Shown here piece after piece: positions 47,560-60,195 of a stretch of DNA of 64,000 bases. The notes below the pieces were generated by a model. It was not told the origin of the DNA and ran no database searches. It saw only the letters and a list, made by a program, of their open reading frames with translations. The DNA comes from Siniperca chuatsi (lineage: Eukaryota > Chordata > Actinopteri > Centrarchiformes > Sinipercidae), in the NCBI RefSeq assembly GCF_020085105.1, contig NC_058047.1, forward strand, positions 19,745,001 through 19,809,000, in the 5' to 3' direction. Position numbers and translations under genes: made by a program. Within the stretch, counting starts at the first letter, position 1. The number at the start of each line of letters is the position of its first letter.

Positions 47560-47653
47560 TGTGGTGTTGTCAGTTTACAGCCTGTCATACACTGGTACCA
47601 GCTACCTGTAATACTTAGTGGGCAGCGGAGAAACACCCGGACATTGCGGAGAG
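47560..47653 (+). promoter_or_regulatory. sec22b: sec22b 5' UTR / promoter-proximal region
   Basis: GC-richer sequence with CpGs and a CTTCCG-type (ETS-like) element at about 47,478 precedes the sec22b ATG. There is no TATA box. The exact start site cannot be read. Confidence 0.4.
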
Positions 47654-50600
47654 ATGGTGCTGCTGACGATGATCGCTCGGCTGGCTGACGGACTGCCGTT
47701 AGCCGCCTCAATGCAGGAGGACGAGCAGGTTAACATTTTTGCTGTTTTGCCTGTGTGGTGGCTAGCTGTCTATTATCGCCACAGGCTTCTGCTGTAAATG
47801 CGTCAGTTGTACAAAATGTATAGTGACACGTTAGCTAACATTAACTAGCTGCTGTGGGCCTGTCTACCTGTACACAGAGCCAGCCTTTTATTTATCTAAA
47901 GCGACTGATTCATTCCTCAGACTGCTTTAAGAACAGGCTCTCTGTTTCAACCCTGACCTTATTCAGATCCTGTTCCAATTAATTTGAGCATTGCACAACT
48001 TTAGCAGTACGTTTTATGAAGCTTGGTATCCTGCTGCAGCTTCTTTATGAGCCCGGTCTAATTTAGGTCTTCAAAAACTTGGTAAATGTGCAGTCCGCAG
48101 TCCGACATGCCTATATGTTGTACCAAAATCAAAGAGGGCAGCAAAACATGCTCTTTATCAGGTTTGATTGCAGAATTAAGTCAATAACACCTGATTAAAG
48201 GCGTAGTATGACTTTTTTTCAGATTAGACCCTAACCAATATATATTTCAGATTGCAGCTTATCATATAAGATATCTGTATACATGTATGTTGCCCAATAA
48301 GTAACAAGAAATAGTTGTACAGACATGTCAAGGATATGGTTGACATCAATTATATACAGTGTCTCCATTACACAATTTGTCCACCAGAGGGAACTGACTT
48401 GTTTATTTTTCAACTGTAAAATTTTCTACTTAGTAAATATCTTACTTGCAAATGGGCTAAAATGCTGAAATGTATATAGTCATATGATTTATTGTTATTT
48501 TTCTGTTAGCAGTTTTGATGGCTCCACAGTCACCTCCTTATCCACTTTCACTAAGGAGCAGTCATTTATTTTACATACCAGTGACATCACAAATGTTAGG
48601 GTTTTCCTTGTGATTACTGGATTTACTGGATGACCGTTTCAGGTTGGATGAAATTAACTGACGTGGCCTGGGACACAAACATAAACTTAATATATGAAAA
48701 AAAATGTTCAGGTGGATGGCATTGTAACATGTTAAGTTGTTTTATTATGTTTGAGCATGACTTGCCAGAAGTCTAACATCTTTCCCTCACTTTCTTGTTT
48801 GCTTTCAAAAAGGGAAGTGAAAAGGTTTGTTGTGTCTTTGCTCTGTGCTTCAACATCATTTGTGTCTCTGTGATGCTACAGTGTTGCTGTAAAGTCATTT
48901 GCTAGAGTCACCAACACCCAAGAAATGAATACCATCCATCAGCCAAATGCTGACCATAAACAATTTACCACAAACAGCTGGAGTTTGTTGTTTTTTAAAA
49001 ACATTGCCTTCAGTCTCAGATGTAGCATCACACTGCTTAGTCTGTCTGTGGTCTTCAATGCCAACTATTTACTTTCAGAACACTTTAAAGGGCAGGAAAT
49101 TAACACCATTAAAGAAAATAGTGTGAAATCTGAACTGTAGGTGGTTGCTATTTTTGTCTGTCTTGTCAAACACTTAAGCAAGTAACCACACTCCATTTTT
49201 TGGTCATTTATGTCTCTTCTGGTGGTAAAATAGTTAAATTAGCTTGTGAACGAAAGTCACTTTCTTGCCCTGATCAAACACCATATTTTCTGTGTGAGAT
49301 GTGAGTGAGTCGTGTGGTAACTGGTGTTGCTTTTTTGTCTGTGTAGTTGGGTCGGGACCTTCAGCAGTATCAGAGTCAAGCTAAGCAGCTCTTCAGGAAA
49401 CTCAATGATCAGAGTCCCACACGCTGCACTTTAGAGGCTGGCTCCATGGCATTTCAGTGAGTATGAAAAAGAACACGAGTACAGTTAAAAACGTGAATTT
49501 TCTAACATTAAATGCACAGTACCATACCAACTCTATGTGTCAATTCTTATCACATTTTTATGTTCTCCTTGCAGCTATTGTATAGAGAAAGGAGTGTGCT
49601 ACCTTGTGCTGTGTGAGGCCAGCTTTCCTAAGAAGCTGGCCTTTGCTTACCTAGAGGACCTGCAGGCAGAGTTTCATGAGCAGCATGGAAAGAAGGTCCC
49701 CACAGTTTCCCGTCCTTACTCCTTCATTGAATTTGGTAAGAAGAAAATAGAGCCAGGAGCAACTTAATTACTGCTTTCTGGGCTGAAATGATTAAGCATG
49801 TTGCACTTCTGGTCATACCACTGATGTTAAAGGGATAGGTTGGATTTTATGAATTGCGGTTGTATAAGTTACTTATCCATAGTCAGTGTATTACCTACAG
49901 TAGATGGCGGTCGGCACGCCCCCAGTTTGGAGAAGCAGACAGGAGTACTGGCACAAAAGCAAAGCAACCTACTGCTGTGGACGGGGTTAGCAGCAAAACG
50001 TATTTTAGCCACCTAAAAAAAGGCCCATCTTAAAAAAATCCAAACTATCCCTTTAAATCAATACCTGTTTTGACATCAGTGGTTGTGGCAGTAGTCATGC
50101 TGTTGTTTCAATAGATAATACATCTGCTTGTTCTTTTAAAATGCATTAAGTGACCATTAATATGTTGTATAATATTTATAGTTACATTAGGGTAAAATAA
50201 AAAAGTCAGGGAACCACCAATGTGACTTTTTCTCTCCCGATACCTTTTTGTACTTATACTCAAGGTATATGCCAATAACGACTCTTGATCCGATACCAGT
50301 GCTTTGTTTTTTCTCAAATGTAAAATCTATGTACTACATTGAGTGGAACTCATGGGGATAATTCTTATGTAAGGTAACATAACAATGGCACTAAAAACTG
50401 AGTTGGCCTGATTTAGCTCAGGTAGGTAGGTAGCTCAGTGCATCACTAAAAATACTATTATTGATATATAAGATATTGTTTAGTCTGTTTTACAAGTTCT
50501 CAGGCTCCAAATTCTTGCAAAATTTAAGCAAGTTCCTTACAGTGAAAACCCACTGGAAGTGGATAAATCATGCAACACTGCCTCTGCCTCTGTCGGCCTG

Positions 50601-51503
50601 TCACTGTGGGCAACAGCTCATTGGCCCGCCACTGCATCACTTTTTCTTTGGCAGTTCTTTGGCAAATCTCAACAGAGCCTCCAGGCCGATTTCGCTCTAC
50701 ACTGCATAAAGGTTACATTTTTTTTTTACTTTCGACTGACTTTTCGTGCATCGCAGGTTCAGTTCCGCATTACTTGCTACCACACACTGCCTCGAAAAAC
50801 AATGTCACTTGTGTCCCATAGACAATGAATGGGAGTAAACTCAAATGCCACTCCGCATTAAGTCTTCGCCTTTACTTTATTATATCACTTATTAAATCTA
50901 TCAGAGAGGAGAAATTGTCAAACATGCAGATATAACAGGACTGTGGAACAAAGAGCTGACAGTCATCTGTAACTAATCTGGCAGATAAAACACTCCACAG
51001 GCTGCGTTTAACTGCTTTTGTTATTTGTGCCGCTCCCCCACCAGACACCTACATCCAAAAAACCAAGAAGTCGTACATTGACAGCCGAGCGAGAAGGAAT
51101 CTGGGCAGCATCAACACAGAGCTCCAGGACGTACAGAGGATCATGGTGGCGAACATAGAGGAGGTGCTGCAGAGAGGAGAGGCTCTCTCTGGTAAGTCCA
51201 TGTTGTCTCTTCGAGTCAGGCAGAGTGTCTTTCTGAATAATAAAAGTGAGATGGGTTGCTCCTCAGATTCATTGATTTTGTCCTAATCTGTGTCTCTCCC
51301 TCCTCCTTTTTCCGCTCTCCTCTTTTGTTTTGAACTCCTGCCCTGCAGCGCTGGACTCCAAGGCCAGCAACTTGTCCAGCCTGTCAAAGAAGTACAGGAG
51401 CGACGCCAAGTATCTGAATACCCGCTCCACCTATGCCAAGCTGGCAGCTGGCGGTGTCTTTTTCATCATGCTCATTGTCTATGTACGCTTCTGGTGGCTC
51501 TGA
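47654..51503 (+). CDS. sec22b: SEC22B, ER-Golgi vesicle-trafficking R-SNARE
   Basis: Five coding exons: 47654-47728, 49347-49456, 49575-49735, 51045-51191, 51349-51503. They total 648 nt, 215 residues plus stop, the same length as human SEC22B. The protein is a tail-anchored R-SNARE that pairs with syntaxin-5, membrin and Bet1 (anterograde) or with syntaxin-18 family partners (retrograde) at ER, ERGIC and Golgi membranes. Visible: an N-terminal longin domain from [17 protein letters not shown] to about residue 125; the SNARE helix about 134-194, with the zero-layer arginine R159 in VLQRGEAL; a C-terminal membrane anchor about 195-213 ([10 protein letters not shown]); and the short luminal end RFWWL. 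The start context is GAGATGG. The gene lies on the same strand as npl, 5.3 kb downstream, with its own promoter. Identity to the mammalian protein appears very high across all exons. Confidence 0.98.
49827..50056. mobile_element. TTAA-flanked MITE in sec22b intron 3
   Basis: TTAAAGGGATAGGTTGGATT at the left and AATCCAAACTATCCCTTTAA at the right are inverted repeats with a single mismatch, bounded by TTAA on both sides. The internal phrases TCAGTGTATTACCTACAGTA and GGTCGGCACGCCCCCAGTTT recur in teleost genomes. It is a non-autonomous, piggyBac-like insertion (inference from TTAA). Confidence 0.75.
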
Positions 51504-53022
51504 GAGAGAAAAGAGAAGGAGAGGAAGGAGGTGTTGAAGTGTAAAATGAGCTGCACAGAGTCTGCAGACACTAAGAAAAGCTGTCACTTCGACTAAAAAC
51601 AGGATCCCTGCTCTTAATAAGACTTTGCAGACATACCACCGCCCATTTTGTTCTCGCCTGTCCATGGATGTGTGATCTGAATATAAATGATGTCATAATA
51701 CATAGTTTTATTATTAACAGTTATACAGTAATGCACTAGTAGTTGCTCTGGAGATAGGCTAATAGGAAATGAGTGACTGAATGTGTGTGTGTGGGCTGAT
51801 TGCTTTGTTTTTGAAGGCGATTAGTGATTGAAGTATGGAGAAAAAATGAAGAGAAAAAAAGAAATTTCCTGTTTTGTGAGGTTTCCAAAGCTGTACTGTA
51901 CTGTAACAGGACTGATTTAATCTTGTATAATGTCTAAAAATACAGAAAAGAGCAAAAAACAACAAAAAAAACATAACTTTATTTATCCTGAGCACATCAT
52001 ATGGGTATTGGCGTTCATTAACATTATAATCATAGTAGTGATGGCTTGACGGGCCTGAACATACAGTATGTACCACAGTTAGAAAAACTTGGAAAACATG
52101 GCATTAATTCTAAGGCAGTTGAATAGGCTGAGCAACAACATAGGAAAAGCAATTTAAATAGACTGTTGTTTTTTTTAATATTATATGGAAGCCTTGCAGA
52201 ATGCTATTTCACCCGTCTGATTTAGCAGATTTTATTTTGCCATTATGGGATGTCAATGACCCTATAAGATACTGTACAAAAGTTATTGAGGGGTGGGGTA
52301 AATTAGTCTGACTTTTTTGGGAGAGCAGGGGCGGTCATTTCATTTTATTCAGCCTTCCCTTGTGAGAGAAAAAGGATCAAATAGTCACAAAACATTGGTT
52401 TAGTGTGCACAGTGGGTCATAAAGTTGCCCTTTATCATACGCAGAGGACAACAACCCTGTCAGTTTTATTTTATAAACAGGACCAATACGTCAATTATGG
52501 TAAAACACAGAATCTGGATATTTATGAATTACGGACAATACTGATTAAATGTTATCTCTACCAGCAGTTGTTTCCCCCTTTTACTTTCGTCTCATAACAA
52601 AAAGTTTTTAAGAAGTTAAATGTGTCCTATAAAGTTAGCTTATCTCTTTATTCTAAAATAGAGAGTGGCTGGAGTATTCATAGGTGAGGGCCCAAAGAAA
52701 TTATAAATAGCGCTGGGGAGGGCGTTGCTTTTTTAATAAGTGAAATATAATATTCAACCCCCTTTCCTTACCCCAATAATTTTCGTACAGTGCCTAACCT
52801 GACCTTAACAGAGTGTATCCATGTTCCCTTTCTGCTCTTGCACCGTGACTGTGTGGACCAGCACCTTTCTGTTTGCAGGCATTTAAAAAAAAAGATGTCT
52901 GGTTGGGTCCTTTTATTTTGTATAAAGTTTACATGTGTAGTCTCAATTTAAAAGTGGATTCAGGCTGAGAGCTACAGGTGTGTTAGGCAGCCGATGTCTT
53001 TTGTCTGCTATCTATGAATAAA
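51504..53022 (+). other. sec22b: Probable sec22b 3' UTR
   Basis: Non-coding sequence from the sec22b stop to the AATAAA at 53017-53022. An exonic 3' UTR of about 1.5 kb is plausible. A short (GT)n lies at about 51,783. Confidence 0.5.
53017..53022 (+). terminator. sec22b: Candidate sec22b polyadenylation signal
   Basis: AATAAA in the context CTATGAATAAAATCATTTG, followed by GT-rich sequence. No earlier strong AATAAA on this strand was noticed after the stop. Confidence 0.45.
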
Positions 53023-53322
53023 ATCATTTGCACAAAACACGCCTCCTTTCTGTCAGAGGACCTTCATTTGAACTGATGATTATCAGGTGCTCTTCAACTG
53101 GAAATGCAGATAGAGATGCTTGCATTATAAAGTTGTGGGAAGGTTCTCACTGTTGGTTAAGCCATCTATGCAGAATACACATGCAGGACTGCAAATTGTC
53201 ACCAGTTTAGATTATAATTATCCTGTTCTTAGACTATAGAAATGCAAAAGTAGGTTGTATGAGTGGGAACCTGCTATTTCACCACAGCAGTTAGTCTCTG
53301 AATGTTTGTCATTTAAACAGAT

Positions 53323-53410
53323 TCAGAATCAGCTTTATGTATTTGTACACATACAAGGCATTTGACTCCGGTTTTAAGTTACTTTCAATGTACTTAAACA
53401 CAGAACAATT
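53323..53410. repeat. Dispersed repeat fragment (CAGAATCAGCTTTAT)
   Basis: CAGAATCAGCTTTATG, then TACACATACAAGGCATTTGA, then CTCCGGTTTTAAGTTACTTT is a familiar fish interspersed phrase, related in its first bases to the fragment at 44,632. Confidence 0.5.
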
Positions 53411-53439
53411 TACAAGAAGATAGACACAGAGATACAGCC

Positions 53440-53600
53440 AGGGGTTAAAGTGGGCCGGGGCCGTCCGCAGCAGAGCCCCGGCACATTGGCGACTGTGTCA
53501 TCAGGCCGAGCCGGGCGGCCCTATACGGGCGGCCCTATACGCTCAGTACGCAAGTTACGCAAGGGCTGTGTTCTGTGACTTGGCGTCTGACAGAAGTGAG
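53440..53600. repeat. GC-rich island with 14-bp tandem duplication
   Basis: A locally GC-rich block stands in AT-rich flank. It includes GGGCGGCCCTATAC twice in tandem (53513-53526 and 53527-53540). No gene is recognisable. Confidence 0.55.
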
Positions 53601-54379
53601 AGTGAAATACAACTCTTTAGTACGTAGAGCTTTATTTACTAAACGCCAACGGAAAAGATGACCGGGTCGCGCGTGGACATGCGTTCATATGCGCATGCAA
53701 GAAACGAAACTCGCGCTTTCCAGCAGCGACCTCTGTGGGACCAGTCCAGACAATACATGGGCGTGATGTGGGCGCACATCATTTTAAAACAAGACAATGA
53801 TTATCTAGTCTCTCAGTCAAGGTTTAGTTACAACTCTGGATTAATGCAAGATGGACTGACATTGACTATTGGTTAAATATTGAATTTAAAATGTTTAGCT
53901 GTATACTGGGCAATATGGATGCACATCTCTCAGTAAATAACAACCATCAAGTATTCAGCCAAGCCATAGTATAAATAAGATTTTATATTTGAAAATGTAT
54001 ACAAGGAAAAGTGGGGGAGCCACACAACTGTATAGGTTTTATTTTACTATTTTGAGACATAGAGCTGCAGCCATAGCCTATAGGCTTATGTTTACATTGT
54101 ATAGTCAGTCAGTCAGTTTTTTTTTATTATTATTTTTTAAATAATTTCTTATTTATGTTAATGTTAATATTCACTTATCTTAAGATTCTATAGAAAAAAA
54201 TCTATTCAATAAATATTGTTTGTTTATTCTGTTCTGTATAGCTCTACTTATTCAGAGACCGACACATGGATCAAACTGTTTTAAAGGAGGGAGGATTGTA
54301 GTGGGAGCACTGGGGTGTGAGGTGTGACTGTGTGGCAATGGCAAATGGTTTACATGGCTCAGGGGTCAGGTAGGAGGGC

Positions 54380-54625
54380 CCCATAGCAGAATTTCGCTTA
54401 ATAACACTGTGGAACAGCCTCCCCTGGGAGTCAGGTAAGCAAACTCCCTTGGATGTTTTAAGTTACAGCTGAAGACCCATCTCTTTTCTAAGTGTTTTTG
54501 TGCTTGACTCATATACCCTATTCTGTTTTTATGTGTGTTCTTTTCTTTTAACCTTTTTATCCTGTTGTAAAGCACTTTGTGACCTAGGTTTTGAAAGGTG
54601 CTATATAAATACAATTTGACTTACT
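54380..54625 (+). mobile_element. L2-like LINE 3' tail fragment
   Basis: The fragment matches the C-terminus plus 3' UTR pattern of L2-like LINEs: TGGAACAGCCTCCCCT, then CTGAAGACCCATCTCTTTTC, then GTAAAGCACTTTGTGACC, and a terminal AAGGTGCTATATAAATACAA. It is 5'-truncated, as is usual for target-primed retrotransposition, and lies 1 kb upstream of the larger LINE copy. Confidence 0.7.
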
Positions 54626-55952
54626 TACTTATTTACAAAAAAGACATAAAACCAGACAAGGCAGATAAAATGAGAATAAGGCCAAAGGAGGAAGTAAAAA
54701 TAAAATGAATAAGATCAAATAAATACAAATAAAAACAGTAAAAACAATAAAGACATATATTGTGTATATCCCATAAAGGTATAACTCTCACAGTATTATG
54801 AAGTCTTTGTTTTTTTTTTGTTTTTTGATTACAGACAGGGGTAAGTGTACTGTAAGAATATGGGGAGCATGTTTAAATACTATATTCTAATATCTCTATT
54901 TAAGATTTCAGGGAGACTGTGGAGCATGCACAATGCGCAGAACCGCTAAGCAGCACATCTCGATAGGTAGCACATATCGACAGAACACCGGTTAAGAAAG
55001 TGGCTGGTAGATTTTGGAATCCACCAGCCACAGTGGCAGGTGAACAAAAAAGTTAATTTCCAACACTGTAAATGTATATAAAAAGCAACAATGAACAACA
55101 ACATACAATGTCAATATATAAGTTTTGTAAACAAGAATACTCTACAATAGTGCAAGGGTGCAGAGTGCAAAGAGTGCTGGAATAAATATTGAATGATTAA
55201 TGTAATAGATTACTTTATATACATGAAGTGGTTGGTTATGTATAGTATATGCATGTCTGTATGCAGTATATAAAGTGCGCTTGGACTTATATTTGACAAT
55301 GATGATGATGTGTACATGTTAAAATAAACTGTATTTTATGTGTGTATAATTTGTAGGTACAGTGGATGTTTGTGTGTGTGTGTGTGAGAGAGATTTAACC
55401 TTTAATAAATTGCTCTAACTGACAATTTATTTTACACAATTGAACTCTTTTTCACCCTGACTACCTGCCATCGCATCTCCACTCCTGGCCACTTCCGGTC
55501 TCCATCAACAAACCTCTCCCTCCCCTACAAACCAAACTAGCTCCCCCTGGTGGGTTATGACTGCCTACTTCCCGGGAGAGAACAACAACCTTCTCAAGTA
55601 CATATAGTAGCAACAGTGTCTAGTCAAAGATTAAATTTGAGAAATGTACATAGACAATCTGGTGCCTGTCTCAGAAACCTTCACAATCTCGCACAAGCTG
55701 CAATCTGTTCAGGGACATCCCAGTCCAGATAATGTTTTTAACAGACTAAACTTGGCCTTCGCTTTAGCAGGCAAGTCACTTTTTTAATTAATGATTTTAT
55801 AACACCAAGTAGACTTATATTTTATTTTTTGTATTTTTTTTTTAACTGAAACTTGATTAGACCAAAATAATAGTGGAGCAGTTCTAATTGAATCAGCCCC
55901 TCCCAAATGTATTTTTACGAACAAAGTCAGAGTTGTCAAGAAAGGAGGTGGA

Positions 55953-56401
55953 GTGGCAGCCCTTTATTATACTGTTTTCCAGTACAAGCAGATATCAGTT
56001 AAAAAGTTTGCTCTTGCACTGAAATCATCCTCCTGTGTTCTACTTCTAACTGTTTACAGGCCACCAAAATACTCAACTTTTTTGCTGACTTCCCGTAGCT
56101 GCTGTCTATTATATCTATTGACTTTGACTGTCTGGCTATCGTTGATGATTTTAACATTCATGTGGATAACACTAAGGACAGTAGTGCAAGAGAACTGCAG
56201 TATACTCTGGACAATTTTGGACTGACTCAGCATGTGTCAGGGCCCACCCACGGCAAGGGACACACACTGGACTTAATTATGTCAAAAGGTCTTAATATTT
56301 CTAAGGTGTTGGTTACTGATGTTGCTCTCTCTGACCACTACTGTGTTTTCTTTGAGATGACTGTCACTGTTGAGATCCATACCAGGACAGATGTAATGTA
56401 A
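55953..56401 (+). pseudogene. LINE endonuclease fragment, frameshifted
   Basis: Two overlapping frames together cover the central and C-terminal parts of an APE-type endonuclease: VYRPPKYS in the first, then DDFNIHVD and SDHYCVFFE in the second. The reading frame changes between about 56,080 and 56,160. The usual GDFN appears as DDFN. Confidence 0.8.
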
Positions 56402-57168
56402 TCTCAAGACGTTATATCAATGAGAACACCAGCATCATTTATCCAGTCTTTATCCACATCACCTGCTCTCACATTGGCTTCTGTCAGTGATCTTGTAGAT
56501 AACTTTGACTCGAAAATTACAAATATCATTGATGCCATTGCAACTGCCAAAGTCCAAGTGATCTCTGGTAAGAGAAAGGCACCATGGAGAAATGCAGCAT
56601 TAGTCAAACTCCAAAAAACAGAGTGCCGGAAAGCTGAACACAGGTGGCGAAGAACAAAACTCAGGGTTTATCCCGACATTAACAAAGAAAAGCTATGCAT
56701 CTGCTGTACAGTTGGAATTGAAGAGAACTAGACAATAAATTTTTTTCTGACCTCATAAACAAAAATATTAATAATGCATGTCCTTTTCTCCACTGTTGAT
56801 AGGCTGACTAACCCCCAAGTGAAAGTAGCCCCTGAACTGCTCTCCACCCAGTCATGTAATGACTTTGCTTCCTTTTTTACAGAAAAGATTCAGAAGATTA
56901 GACAAGAAGTCAGCACCCCCATTTAAAGTAAAAAACATGTCAGCTTTGTATTACACAAAACAAATTTAGCTAACATGTTGCAAAACACTAGAAGAAGTGG
57001 AAGCATCTAAAATCCTCTACCTGCTGCCTTGATAGTCTACCGACAAACCTTTTTAAGAATGTTTTTGATTGCATCAGATTTACTGCAGATAGTCAACAGT
57101 TTCCTTGAGGCCTTGAAAACTGCAGTTATTAAGCCTCTCCTGAAAAAGAATAACTTTGACCTCAAATT

Positions 57169-57705
57169 ATGCAAAACCACAGTATTTCCTATCTCAATTA
57201 TGCAGACGACACACAAATCTATATAGCCTTATCAACTGATAACTACACTCCAATAGACTCACTAAATAAGTGCATTGAACAAATTAATAACTGGATGTGC
57301 CACAATTTTCTGCAACTAAAAAAAGATAAAACTGAAACAATTGTTTTTGGTACCAAAGAGGAAAGACTTAAAGTCACTGCTCGCCTACCAAACCAAGTCA
57401 GATATGTAGGTTTAATTATGGATTCTGACCTAAACCTCGACAGACACATCAAGGCAATTACTAAATCTGTCTACTATCACCTTAAAAATATCTCAAGAAT
57501 TAAAAAATATATGTCCAAGCAGGACCGTGAAAAACTTGTTCATGCATTAATTTTTAGTAGGCTTGACTACTGTAACAGTGTCTTTACAGCTTTCTCTAAA
57601 AAAGCTATTAGACAACTGCAGCAGATGCAAAATGCTGCTGCCAGGGTTCTAACCAGGACTAAGAAAACAGACCACATCACACCAGTGCTGAGATCACTGC
57701 GTTGA
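57169..57705 (+). pseudogene. LINE reverse transcriptase fragment
   Basis: A 178-codon open stretch covers the RT segment from just before YADD (NYADDTQIY) through the thumb region (SRIKKYMSKQDREKLVHALI; RLDYCNSVFTAFSKKAIRQL; AAARVLTRTKKTDHITPVL). The fingers and early palm motifs are absent, so it cannot be a functional polymerase. It is part of the LINE at 55,440-58,205. Confidence 0.85.
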
Positions 57706-60127
57706 GTTTAAAATTCTGTTGCATGACTCCTTCAATGTTATGAACCCGCTAGACCTCTCAGGTTTTCAGGTGCTGGTCTGCTTACTGTTCACTGGGTCAG
57801 AACAAAGCATGGAGAAGCAGCTTTTTATTTTTATGCTCCTTATGCCTGGAATAAACTTACAGAAAATCTGACCTCTGCCTCCACATTACAATCCTTTGAA
57901 TCAGGGCTTAAAACTTTTCTGTTCGTCAGGGCTTTTTAAGACCTCCAGGGCAACACTCATCTGCACTGTAATATTTATCTATTTATATTTGCTTATTTTC
58001 TTGTAAATGTGTTTTTAATGTACTTTTCACTTTTTAATTAACTCTGCAATGGCATGTTATCTTTTTATCCTGTAGATCTCTTGTCTGTACTTTTGTGCTT
58101 TTTAATTGTAAATTGGTTTACCTTTTACTGTATTTTTTATTCTGTAAAGCACTTTGAATTGCCTCAGTGTATGAAATGTGCTATACAAATAAAGCTGCCT
58201 TACCTTGCCTTTAAGGCTACATCCATACTTCTACGTTTTTGTTTTAAAACACATACGTTTTGCTACATTTACTCAGAGGGCACTCCCAGGTATTGTATTA
58301 TTATATTATTTTGATAAAGTTATTTCTTTCACATGTACAAAAGGTTTCGGTGGAAAGAGCCACAGGCAGTCAGGGTCACTTCCACAGCTATTATTTTGAA
58401 ATTTTCCAGAAAGACTTTGACTTTACCCTCATGGTGTTTGCAACCATAAACACAGTCTGGTGATACCACTCTTGACCAGCAGGTAGAGGGATATGCTCAC
58501 TGTTGCACAGATGCAGTTGAAAAATGAGGCTCAAAATCTACTTGACTTGCAACTGCTGCTGCTGACAGCGGCCTTCTGTCAGCTGAGCTCCAAATCATAG
58601 GTTAGTTTTAAAAGATGGAAAAATATAGGCTGCAGCTTCCGGGGCAAGAGAATGAGTGGAGAGAGAAAAAACAGACTGTTTTTGCACATAACAGTAAATG
58701 CAACAACTACTAGCATTGTAAGATTAACAGAACAGCAGTCTGATTCTTTAACTTGAGGTAGAACAGGAAATGTCAGAGAAAAAATGAGAAGCAGCAGAGG
58801 GTAGCGTGCCAAAAGCAAACCACAGGGCACAGGCTAACCTTTTCACCTCTCAAGGGAAGTGGGTATTTGTGAGCTTAGCCTCAGTTGTGATAAAAGTTAT
58901 CTTTGTAATTTGGTTCCACTAAAACAGCTTTCATTACCTGAAAGATGCTTTTTGAAAACCTTCCTTTTTATTAACCATTTCTGTTGTATATTATTACTTG
59001 TTTGTAATTGTGTTTCTGTATACTTGTGCTGTCATGTGTGACACTGTGCATATATCATATTTGTATCTTGTCTATCTGTCAGTTTCAGTCATACGCTATA
59101 AATTTGTAACCATTTGCCCAGCCATTTTCTCTACATTTAAACCTGACTTTCTAGTTGAAGAAAAGTAAGAACCCTTGAATTTCCTGTTGCATATATTTGT
59201 AAATACTGTCATTATTTTAACTGGTTTCCTGTTGTTGTTAATCTCCCATCTTTGTCTGCATTCAGTCTTTTCAACTGAACTTAACATTCTCCAGTCTTTC
59301 AAAGGGCATTAGTATGCCTTCAAAAAGCTTTCTGGCGTCAGAAACAAGGAAGAGAAACTTACATAGGTAAAGTGAAAAATCCATGTGTGTGATTATGCGT
59401 GCATAAATGTCACAGTGATTAAAGACAGGACAAAATATCCCCTCTCTCACTCCAGCACTTTCTCTCCTTCCTCTGCAGGTTACCATAGCAGCAGTGAGTG
59501 TGTGACAGTCATGTGAAAACGAAGCTGATTGGATTAAAATACTTTGTGTGATCAGGGGTCAGGAATACGGCGCATGTACTAAACACACATAGCCTGATTG
59601 AAACACACACAGATTCACTCACAAACCAAGAGGGGTAGAAAGGTTGCAGTGTCTTCTAAACATTTCAGTTATCAAGAACAGAACCTGCCGTGTTGTCAAC
59701 TGTTGCCAATTCATATTACCCTATCTTGATTAAATTTCCTGTCAAAGACAGACACAACCACATGACTGTCCAACCGCACTCAACTTCTCCTGAGTCTTGT
59801 GCAATCTTAAAGAAACAGGACATTAAAACAATGTGACCTTGACCTTCATTTACTCCTCTGTCTCAAAGTCACTGGAACAGTCAAGCATGTAAATTCAGAT
59901 GCAGCAAGAGAGTCATATTTCTGGTAACTTCATCACATGAGCAGACAACGTGCTCACATGCAAATTCATTGATTGTTCCCCAGTGTGCCCCATGTCCACT
60001 GAACTTCACAGATATGATCTCATTAATGGGAGGCCACCTTGTAGACATGTTTGTAAGGGGTCTGTCCCGCTGCACTCCATCTACCCCCTCGAGGGTTAGT
60101 AGACCACAGTCTCTGACAGGATGTGAC

Positions 60128-60195
<68 letters not shown>

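Larger units (their letters stand above)
43761..47653. other. Intergenic, npl to sec22b
   Basis: Apart from the repeat at 44.6 kb and a TATAAAA-containing segment at about 45.7 kb, I see no gene. The 144-codon frame at 45.75 kb opens with a non-ATG codon and has no recognisable domains. Confidence 0.5.
55440..58205 (+). mobile_element. Decayed L2/CR1-like non-LTR retrotransposon (LINE)
   Basis: The plus strand carries broken pieces of a LINE ORF2. There is an AP-endonuclease part, with frames around 55,850-56,100 (TETWL-like start, VYRPPKYS) and 56,100-56,400 (DDFNIHVD; HVSGPTHGKGHTLDLI; LSDHYCVFFE, the catalytic SDH motif). A spacer follows. A reverse-transcriptase part at 57,169-57,705 has the YADD motif, then FLQLKKDKTE and LDYCNSVF. 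The tail (57,710-58,205) carries LWN-like and LKTFLF-like remnants and ends in CACTTTGAATTGCCTC, then AAATGTGCTATACAAATAAA, typical of L2-like fish LINE 3' ends. A frameshift near 56,100, several stops and a deletion between about 57,150 and 57,180, where RT motifs before YADD are missing, make it inactive. Confidence 0.85.
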
